From Streptomyces sp. NRRL F-4489 (lineage in GTDB: Bacteria > Actinomycetota > Actinomycetes > Streptomycetales > Streptomycetaceae), in contig NZ_LLZI01000052.1 in the NCBI RefSeq assembly GCF_001509485.1, positions 1 through 11,404 on the forward strand: DNA of 11,404 nucleotides, in the 5' to 3' direction. A program made the translations under genes and the position numbers. The notes below the pieces were generated by a model. The model was not told the DNA's origin. It saw nothing but the letters and a program-made list of their open reading frames with translations, and did not search any database. Position 1 is the first letter of the stretch. Each line of letters starts with the position of its first letter. Shown here in pieces: positions 1 through 5,163 of this stretch.

Positions 1-64
1 CTCCCACCCCCCTCCCCCGGATCATGTTCGCGAGCACTCCCCAACGTCTTGTATTGTTTGCGGC

Positions 65-149
65 GGAGGATTCGCCTAGTGGCCTAGGGCGCACGCTTGG
101 AAAGCGTGTTGGGGGCAACCCCTCACGAGTTCGAATCTCGTATCCTCCG
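65..149 (+). tRNA. tRNA-Ser(GGA)
   Basis: This is a complete serine tRNA reading UCC and UCU. The 7-bp acceptor stem pairs 65-71 (GGAGGAT) with 142-148 (ATCCTCC), and the discriminator is G149. The anticodon stem CACGC/GCGTG (92-96 with 104-108) closes the loop TTGGAAA at 97-103, with anticodon GGA at 99-101. A long variable arm (GGGG/CCCC, about 111-122) is the class II feature of tRNA-Ser. The T arm is 125-141, with the loop TTCGAAT at 130-136. CCA is not encoded, since CAC follows G149, as is common in Streptomyces. A possible -10 (TATTGT, 52-57) lies just upstream without a clear -35, so the promoter is unresolved. Confidence 0.97.
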
Positions 150-170
150 CACTCGCCCAGTAGGGCAGAC

Positions 171-203
171 GAAGGGCCCCGCCGGTGACCGGCGGGGCCC
201 TTC
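171..203 (+). terminator. Rho-independent-type terminator of tRNA-Ser
   Basis: A perfect 15-bp stem pairs 171-185 (GAAGGGCCCCGCCGG) with 189-203, around a 3-nt TGA loop. It begins 22 nt after the tRNA 3' end. The 3' side has no strong T tract, which is normal for Streptomyces terminators. It should end the tRNA transcript before the glycosyltransferase gene. Confidence 0.85.
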
Positions 204-274
204 GCGTTGTCCGCGGGACCGGTCCGCGCAGCCGCGGCGCAACCCGCCGACGGTTCGGCTCGGCTCTGTTCACT

Positions 275-291
275 ATCCGCATCCGCATCCG
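275..291 (+). repeat. Short tandem hexamer ATCCGC (2.8 copies)
   Basis: ATCCGC is repeated almost three times at 275-291, immediately before the ribosome binding site of the glycosyltransferase gene. The rest of the 204-309 gap shows nothing I can name, apart from a 10-bp palindrome GGACCGGTCC. The repeat may be slippage-prone leader sequence, and I see no proven role. Confidence 0.5.
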
Positions 292-309
292 ATGGGAGCT
301 TGGGGCACC

Positions 310-1074
310 ATGCCGATCTTCTCCGTCCTCACGCCGGTGTACGACGGCGGTGACGCCTACCTGCGGGAGACCTACGAGTCGGTGGCCTCCCAGCGGCTCC
401 CGGCGGGCTGGTCGCTGCAGTGGCTCGTCCAGGAGGACGGCAAGACGGGCAAGCCGCTCGACCGCGTACCGGACCTGCCGTGGATCTCCAAGGGCGCCGG
501 CCGGGCGGGCGGCGCGGCCCGTACCCGCACCCTCGCCCTGCACCGCGCCGGCGGCCTGCTCACCCGGACCCTGGACGCCGACGACCTCTTCCCGGACGAG
601 GAGACGCTCGCCCGCGACATCGAGGCGCTGGCCGCCCACCCCGGCCTCGCCTGGACCGTGGCCCCCTGCCTCGACCTGCACCCGGACGGCCGCCTCGTCC
701 CCGGCCCGAACGACCCCGCGCCCGGCCGCCTGCCGTCCGGCTTCCTGGCCGACGGGCTGCGCCGGGGCGCCCTCCCGGTGATGGGCACCACGGCGACCAT
801 CTACACGGAGCTGCTGGTGCTCCTCGGCGGCTGGCCGGCCATCCCGGCCTTCGAGGACGTCGGCCCGCTGCTGGCGGCCGAGGCGGTCGCGGACGGCTGG
901 ATGCAGGAGAAGCCGGGCGAGATCTACCGCAAGCACGCCGCCCAGTCGACCGGCGACCCCGAATACCGCGACGAGGACGAGCGCAGCACCCGCATCGCTA
1001 TAGTCCTCGACCGCGCCGACGCCCTCCGGGCCAGCGGCTGGACGTGGCGCCCCCTGCGTCCGGCCGCCCTGTAG
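310..1074 (+). CDS. Glycosyltransferase family 2 protein
   Basis: A 254-residue GT-A fold glycosyltransferase that should transfer a sugar from a nucleotide-sugar donor; donor and acceptor cannot be told. The N-terminus (FSVLTPVYDGGDAYLRET, residues 4-21) is the classic GT2 nucleotide-binding strand and loop. DADD at 89-92 is the metal-binding DXD motif, and FEDVG at 181-185 supplies the acidic pair expected near the acceptor base. No membrane helix is visible, so the protein is probably cytoplasmic. Start: ATG at 310 has GGGAG at 294-298 with an 11-nt gap. An in-frame ATG at 292 would overlap that ribosome binding site and add six unconserved-looking residues. The open frame running further upstream crosses the tRNA and is not real. 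The gene stands alone between the tRNA terminator and a convergent gene. The family call is firm, the substrate unknown. Confidence 0.9.
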   Translation: MPIFSVLTPVYDGGDAYLRETYESVASQRLPAGWSLQWLVQEDGKTGKPLDRVPDLPWISKGAGRAGGAARTRTLALHRAGGLLTRTLDADDLFPDEETLARDIEALAAHPGLAWTVAPCLDLHPDGRLVPGPNDPAPGRLPSGFLADGLRRGALPVMGTTATIYTELLVLLGGWPAIPAFEDVGPLLAAEAVADGWMQEKPGEIYRKHAAQSTGDPEYRDEDERSTRIAIVLDRADALRASGWTWRPLRPAAL

Positions 1075-1098
1075 TACCGGCCCGCGCCGAGGAGCGGA

Positions 1099-1605
1099 TC
1101 AGGCCGGGCCGCCGCCACCGAGGCGGGTCCTTGTCGCCAGGTCCGACCGGGCCGCCTTGTGGAGGGTGTTCAGCGCTTCGACCGTCGCGGAACGCAGGTC
1201 CTCGGGGTCGGCGCCGGACCCGCCCGCAGGGAGCTCGGCGCTCCGCAGGACGTCCCAGAGCCGCTCGTTGACCGCCCCGGCGGCCCGCGCGGCCGCATCG
1301 TCCGCCAGCAGCACCAGACCTTCGAAAAGGACCGAGCGACGGGCCTCCGCGGCGGCCATCGCCGACAGCGCCTCGGAGCTGTCCTCACCGCGGTCCCGGG
1401 CTTCGACCGCCCGCCTGGCTTCCCGCAGCGCCTCCTTCACTGACGTGACGTACTCGATGTAGGTGTCGAGTTTGCGTTCGTCCCAGCGCGTGGCGATGGT
1501 CTGCCGGAACTTCGCCCGTTCCGCCGAGCTCGTGGCGAAGTACGAGGTGGCCGCGCCCAGCAGGACACCCATCAAGGGAATCACCTGTGTCAGCACGCCG
1601 GTCAA
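1099..1605 (-). CDS. Membrane-anchored hypothetical protein with cytoplasmic helical domain
   Basis: A 168-residue protein of unknown function. Residues 3-24 (GVLTQVIPLMGVLLGAATSY onward) form one hydrophobic helix, followed by a basic stretch (AERAKFRQTIATRWDERKLD). This suggests an N-terminal anchor with the remainder in the cytoplasm. Residues 40-165 are mostly charged alpha helix (KEALREARRAVEARDRGED and similar), possibly coiled coil. The layout resembles small actinobacterial proteins of the PLLGVLLGA...ERARWRR type, which have no assigned role. Start: TTG at 1605 keeps the whole helix. ATG at 1572 has a better ribosome binding site (AGGTGA) but would cut the helix in half, so the true start is uncertain. 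It ends 24 bp from the convergent glycosyltransferase and lies 37 bp downstream of the amidohydrolase on the same strand, so read-through is possible. Confidence 0.75.
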   Translation of the reverse strand: MTGVLTQVIPLMGVLLGAATSYFATSSAERAKFRQTIATRWDERKLDTYIEYVTSVKEALREARRAVEARDRGEDSSEALSAMAAAEARRSVLFEGLVLLADDAAARAAGAVNERLWDVLRSAELPAGGSGADPEDLRSATVEALNTLHKAARSDLATRTRLGGGGPA

Positions 1606-1642
1606 GCTAGCGACCGGGCCCGGGCGGCAGAAGGCCCCCTCC

Positions 1643-2941
1643 TCAGTCGGTGACGGTGGAACGGCCGGGGCTCCCTGGGGCGCGGTCGAACGGCAGGTCC
1701 AGCATCCGGATGGCGTTGCCGCGCAGCAGTTTGTAGGCCACGTCCGGCGGGAGGTGGCCCACGTGGTCGGCCGCCACCTGCTTCGTATGCGGCCAGGTCG
1801 AGTCGACGTGCGGGTAGTCGGTCTCGAAGGTGGCGTTGTCCACCCCGACCGTCTCGATCGCCTCGACGCCGTGCCGGTCCCGGAAGAAGCAGCAGAAGAT
1901 CTGGCGGTAGTAGTAGGTGGAGGGCGGTTCGGGGACCAGGTCCTTGACCCCGCCCCAGGCGCGGTGCTCCGCCCACACGTCGTCGGCCCGCTCCAGCGCG
2001 TACGGGATCCAGCCCATCTGGCCCTCGCTGTAGGCGAGTTTCAGCCGCGGGAAGCGCACCAGCACCCCGCTGAAGAGGAAGTCCATCATCGACGCCATCG
2101 CGTTGTTGAAGCTCAGCGACGCCTGGACGGCGGGCGGGGCGTCCGGGGAGGCCGCCGGCATCTGGGACGACGACCCGATGTGCATGTTCACCACCGTCCC
2201 GGTCTCCTCGCAGGCCGCGAAGAACGGGTCCCAGTAGCCGGAGTGGATCGACGGCAGGCCGAGGTACGTGGGGATCTCGCTGAAGGTGACGGCGCGGACG
2301 CCGCGGGCGGCGTTCCGCCGGATTTCGGCCACCGCGAGCCCGACGTCCCACAGGGGGATCAGGCACAGCGGGATCAGCCGCCCGCCGCTGTCCCCGCACC
2401 ACTCCTCCACCATCCAGTCGTTGTACGCGCGTACGCACGCCAGCGCGACCTCCTTGTCCTCCGCCTCGGCGAAGGTCTGGCCGCAGAAGCGCGGGAACGT
2501 CGGGAAGCACAGCGACGCCTCGACATGATTGACGTCCATGTCCGCCAGCCGGGCCGCGGGGTCCCAGCAGCCGCGCCGCATCTGCTCCCGGGTGATGCCG
2601 TCCAGCGTCATCTCGTCCCGGGAGAACCCGACGGCCGCGATGATCCGCTTGTACGGGAAGAGCAGCCCCTCGTACTCCCACCAGTCGGTGATCTGGCCGT
2701 CCGGATCGGTGGTGAACCGGTACTTCCCGCCGACGTACGCCAGCTCGCCGATCCCCGCCGTGAACGGCTTCGGCCCGCGGTCCCGGTACTTCCGCGGCAG
2801 CCACGTCTCGAAGAGATGCGCCGGCTCGATCACATGGTCGTCCACGCTGATGATCTTCGGCAGATCGCCGGGGAGGGTGCCGCCGCCGTTCTCCCTCCTG
2901 GCCTTACCGCTGCTCTTGCTGCTGGTGTTGCCGCTGGTCAC
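1643..2941 (-). CDS. Amidohydrolase family (ACMSD-like, amidohydrolase 2) protein
   Basis: A metal-dependent TIM-barrel hydrolase or decarboxylase of about 432 residues, in the ACMSD/amidohydrolase 2 family. It opens, after a Ser/Gly-rich leader, with the first barrel strand and its metal motif SVDDHVIEP. Later come ARLADMDVNHVEASLCFP, a barrel-strand His (VVNMHIGSS), PRLKLAYSEGQMGW and the C-terminal acid motif FETDYPHVDSTWP. These are the ligand positions of the family, although the usual second His of HxH is not present. The substrate is unknown. Start: GTG at 2941 has GGGGG with a 6-nt gap. GTG at 2974 is also in frame but has no ribosome binding site and would fall about where a -10-like TACCGT (2986-2981) places transcription start. 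The leader of about 35 residues is probably disordered. The gene is divergent from the DoxX gene across a region with two TetR-type operators. Confidence 0.9.
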   Translation of the reverse strand: MTSGNTSSKSSGKARRENGGGTLPGDLPKIISVDDHVIEPAHLFETWLPRKYRDRGPKPFTAGIGELAYVGGKYRFTTDPDGQITDWWEYEGLLFPYKRIIAAVGFSRDEMTLDGITREQMRRGCWDPAARLADMDVNHVEASLCFPTFPRFCGQTFAEAEDKEVALACVRAYNDWMVEEWCGDSGGRLIPLCLIPLWDVGLAVAEIRRNAARGVRAVTFSEIPTYLGLPSIHSGYWDPFFAACEETGTVVNMHIGSSSQMPAASPDAPPAVQASLSFNNAMASMMDFLFSGVLVRFPRLKLAYSEGQMGWIPYALERADDVWAEHRAWGGVKDLVPEPPSTYYYRQIFCCFFRDRHGVEAIETVGVDNATFETDYPHVDSTWPHTKQVAADHVGHLPPDVAYKLLRGNAIRMLDLPFDRAPGSPGRSTVTD

Positions 2942-2987
2942 GCTGTACCCCCAACTGACGGGCCGGTGGGTCACGCCGGTACGGTAA

Positions 2988-3002
2988 CTGACGGTTCGTC
3001 AG
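2988..3002. promoter_or_regulatory. TetR-type operator O1 (CTGACG-gtt-CGTCAG)
   Basis: A perfect palindrome with 6-bp arms at 2988-2993 and 2997-3002 and a 3-bp centre. It lies just upstream of the amidohydrolase start and overlaps the likely -10/-35 zone of that gene. Its core is identical to O2 142 bp away. The length and form fit operators of TetR-family repressors, which in Streptomyces often have CTGACG/CGTCAG arms. No TetR gene is in the window. Confidence 0.75.
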
Positions 3003-3031
3003 CTCGTTCGCCTGCCCGGAGGGTAGGAGTT

Positions 3032-3108
3032 CCCCCTTGCGACCACAAGGGACGCCCGGAAAGTCGGCACGAGCGGCGCGTACGGAACCGGGCGCACGCC
3101 CCCTTGCG
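3032..3108 (+). repeat. Direct repeat CCCCCTTGCG, two copies in the divergent promoter region
   Basis: The 10-mer CCCCCTTGCG occurs at 3032-3041 and again at 3099-3108. The first copy is part of an inverted repeat CCCTTG-N6-CAAGGG (3034-3051). GCCCGGA also repeats at 3014-3020 and 3054-3060. These lie between the two operators and may be further regulator sites or remnants of promoter duplication. No function is shown. Confidence 0.4.
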
Positions 3109-3129
3109 CCACCACCCCCACCTCCGCTG

Positions 3130-3148
3130 AACTGACGCTCCGTCAGTT
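3130..3148. promoter_or_regulatory. TetR-type operator O2 (AACTGACG-ctc-CGTCAGTT)
   Basis: A perfect 19-bp palindrome with 8-bp arms at 3130-3137 and 3141-3148 around CTC. It lies 82 bp before the DoxX start and so probably covers its promoter. The 6-bp core arms match O1, which suggests one repressor controls both divergent genes. No clear -35/-10 pair could be placed around it. Confidence 0.8.
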
Positions 3149-3230
3149 ATGCGCTGCGGCAGGCATGGAGCACGGGGCGTGAGGCCCACGGGACCTGACC
3201 CGGACAAGAGACGACGACAGGGGCAGCGGT

Positions 3231-3689
3231 ATGCACACGATCTGGCTCACCGGCGCCGAGTGGGCCGCCGTCCTCCGCATCGGCCTCGGGCTGTGGTGGC
3301 TGGAGAGCTGGCGGCACAAGGACAAGAAGACCTGGTTCGCCGGCGGCGGCATCCAGTGGGCGGCGGGCATCGCCGCGGAACACCGCTGGTCGGCGGTCCG
3401 GACGTCCTTCGACCGGCTCGTACGCCCCCGCCCGCGCCTGATGGCGTACATCGTCGTCCACGCGGAGCTGGCGCTCGGCCTCGGCCTGATCACCGGCCTG
3501 CTGACACCGATCGCCCTGGCCGCCGGCCTGGTGCTCAACCTGCTCTACCTGGTCCTGATGATCCACGACTGGGCGGAACAGGGCCAGAACCTGATGATGG
3601 CCCTGATATCCGCCGTCGGCATCGCCACGATGAGCTGGCAGAGCTGGTCGGTGGATGGGGCGGTGGGGATGTTCGGGGCGGGTGGGTAG
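3231..3689 (+). CDS. DoxX family membrane protein
   Basis: A 152-residue integral membrane protein of the DoxX/DoxD-like family. Members are four-helix proteins, some of them subunits of thiosulfate:quinone oxidoreductase or partners in redox stress handling, and most have no known reaction. Hydrophobic segments are seen at about 9-25, 70-90, 91-112 and 120-137, with the typical opening RIGLGLWWLESW (16-27). The link between helices 1 and 2 is basic and likely cytoplasmic. ATG at 3231 has AGGGG at 3219-3223 with a 7-nt gap. The gene is transcribed away from the amidohydrolase, and operator O2 lies upstream, so the two are probably derepressed by the same ligand. The tail (VDGAVGMFGAGG) is Gly-rich and poorly conserved in character. 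Confidence 0.85.
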   Translation: MHTIWLTGAEWAAVLRIGLGLWWLESWRHKDKKTWFAGGGIQWAAGIAAEHRWSAVRTSFDRLVRPRPRLMAYIVVHAELALGLGLITGLLTPIALAAGLVLNLLYLVLMIHDWAEQGQNLMMALISAVGIATMSWQSWSVDGAVGMFGAGG

Positions 3690-3693
3690 GGCG

Positions 3694-3723
3694 GGTCGTT
3701 CGGGTAACTCAGGTCGTACGGGT
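3694..3723 (+). repeat. Imperfect direct repeat GGTCGTTCGGGT / GGTCGTACGGGT
   Basis: Two 12-bp units at 3694-3705 and 3712-3723 match at 11 of 12 positions and lie 18 bp apart, just after the DoxX stop. A small inverted repeat GGGTGA/TCACCC (3720-3725 with 3732-3737) follows. Probably 3'-end sequence without coding function. Confidence 0.4.
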
Positions 3724-3747
3724 GAGGGGGTTCACCCCGTCGTCCCG

Positions 3748-3777
3748 GAGCCGCCGGGCCGAGGGGTCCGGCGGCTC
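3748..3777. terminator. Hairpin between convergent genes, likely bidirectional terminator
   Basis: A perfect 10-bp stem pairs GAGCCGCCGG (3748-3757) with CCGGCGGCTC (3768-3777) around a 10-nt loop. It lies between the DoxX stop (3689) and the stop of the convergent membrane-protein gene (3802), so it can serve both strands. There is no T tract, as is usual in this genus. Confidence 0.65.
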
Positions 3778-3801
3778 AGGTCTCCTCACCTGCCTCTGTG
3801 C

Positions 3802-5163
3802 TCACCCAAAGGGGCCGGGGTCGGGCACACTCCCTGGGTTGGCCTGGGTGCCGGGAGCAGATCCGGGATCCCGCTGGGTGGGGGGCTGCCACCAGTCAGC
3901 CCTTGACCGCTCGCCGGTCCCTTCCTTGTCGGCGCCGGGTGGCGGCGTGCCTGGTGCGGTGTCTTCACCGGGCGCCGCCGGCGGCGTCGGGCCGGACGCC
4001 ACGTGGTCAGCAGGGTCAGCAGCGTCAGCGGGGGCCTGGTCCGGGGGCTCCGGGGCCGCATGCGCGTCGCTCCCGAGGTCCTCGCTCCTGAGGTCCCGCA
4101 GGATGCTGTCGGCTGCCTCCGGCCGGCCGGCCGCCTCCGACATCCGGGCGAGACGGTGAACGAAAGCGGCACGTTCGTCCGAGCCCGGGACGAAACCCAG
4201 TTCGTCGAGCAGCCCGGAAATGTGCTCGCCAGGCGTGGCGCGCCGATGGTGACGCTCGTTCGCCGCTTGGTCCGCGGGCATCGATCGCTCCCCTGACTCC
4301 TCGGCCGGGTCGGGATGTGCGAAGCCGCCGAGCGGCTCGTCTTCGACCGGTGCGCCCGGTGGCTCGCAGAGGTGCCGGAACGCCTCGGGCACCTCCTGGT
4401 CGTTGGCCGCCGCGGAGAGGCAGGCCAGCGGACCGATCATCTCGACCGCGCGCTCGATGTCGTTCTCGTGCCGCGCCAGCCACCAGACCACGGCGCTACC
4501 GGGGGATTTCAGAACGTCGTCACCGAGGTAGGCCCGGCGATCGCGCTCATGCCGGCTCTGGCTTTCCCAGGCGCCGGCGGCTTTGCGCAGCGCGTCCAAT
4601 TCCTCGAGGTGCTGCTCGTCGGCCGGCTTGAGCGCGAGCCGCACATGGGTGGCGAACGCTGTCACCGATCCTGAGTCGTCAGGGCGGGGCACGCCCAGGG
4701 CGCCCTCCAGCGCGTACTGAACGAATGCGTAGCGGCTGGGATGCTCCGCCGCCGCGCTGTCCTGCACCCGGCGCAGGATCGACGCCACCGCGGCACTCGA
4801 CGGATTGCCGTGCGGTCCGGACGTGAATCCGGCGGTGTGCCGCCATCGGACGGTGGCGGAGAAGAGGAACGGGTAGTCGGCCAGCGCGCTGGGGACGGGA
4901 ATGCCCGACACCGGGACTTCGAGATAAGGAGGTTCCATGGGCGGGTTGGGTACCGAGTAACCCACGCCGTTCTCGTCCGGCTCCCGGAACACGTAGTTCT
5001 CCCCCCGCTTCGGCCAGAACATGACCACCAGAACTCCCCCTGACATCAGCGTCGGAAGCAGCACCCACACCCAGACCGGCCAGCCGGACGCCATGCCCAG
5101 CACGAGAATGACGGCGCCGACGAGGCCGGCGACAAGGCCATGCCGTAGATAACGGTGATTCAC
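3802..5163 (-). CDS. Two-helix membrane protein with Pro-rich tail, third gene of TIR/STAND operon
   Basis: A 453-residue protein of unknown function. Two membrane helices are predicted at about 9-25 and 29-49 with a short turn, leaving both ends on the same side, probably the cytoplasm. Residues 97-265 form the conserved-looking core. It begins with the strand YPFLFSATVRWR and continues through helical segments containing RHERDRRAYLGDDVLKSPGS, AVVWWLARHENDIERAVEMI and PLACLSAAANDQEVPEAF. I recall similar cores in unassigned actinobacterial membrane proteins. After about 266 the chain is acidic, Pro/Ala-rich and probably disordered, with one helical island at 313-360. GTG start at 5163: its first bases overlap the TGA of the STAND-like gene (GTGA), with GGGGG 7 nt upstream. 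Third in a coupled operon, it may anchor or sense for the TIR/STAND pair. That role is inferred from position only. Confidence 0.85.
   Translation of the reverse strand: MNHRYLRHGLVAGLVGAVILVLGMASGWPVWVWVLLPTLMSGGVLVVMFWPKRGENYVFREPDENGVGYSVPNPPMEPPYLEVPVSGIPVPSALADYPFLFSATVRWRHTAGFTSGPHGNPSSAAVASILRRVQDSAAAEHPSRYAFVQYALEGALGVPRPDDSGSVTAFATHVRLALKPADEQHLEELDALRKAAGAWESQSRHERDRRAYLGDDVLKSPGSAVVWWLARHENDIERAVEMIGPLACLSAAANDQEVPEAFRHLCEPPGAPVEDEPLGGFAHPDPAEESGERSMPADQAANERHHRRATPGEHISGLLDELGFVPGSDERAAFVHRLARMSEAAGRPEAADSILRDLRSEDLGSDAHAAPEPPDQAPADAADPADHVASGPTPPAAPGEDTAPGTPPPGADKEGTGERSRADWWQPPTQRDPGSAPGTQANPGSVPDPGPFG

Noticed and set aside
65..203. tRNA-Ser as the attachment site of an integrated element
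   Set aside because: The tRNA is followed by a normal terminator; no integrase, excisionase or repeated tRNA 3' end was found in the window.
97..309. Upstream extension of the glycosyltransferase frame
   Set aside because: It runs through the tRNA-Ser and its terminator hairpin and has no ribosome binding site; the GT2 fold begins at residue 3 from ATG 310.
1078..1111. Possible terminator between the convergent glycosyltransferase and hypothetical genes
   Set aside because: Only a 7-bp CGGCCCG/CGGGCCG pairing around a 20-nt loop, too weak at this GC content to call.
1463..3130. 555-codon open frame on the + strand
   Set aside because: It is antisense to the amidohydrolase, with low-complexity Arg/Val/Gly/Ala composition typical of GC-rich shadow frames, and it crosses the operator region.
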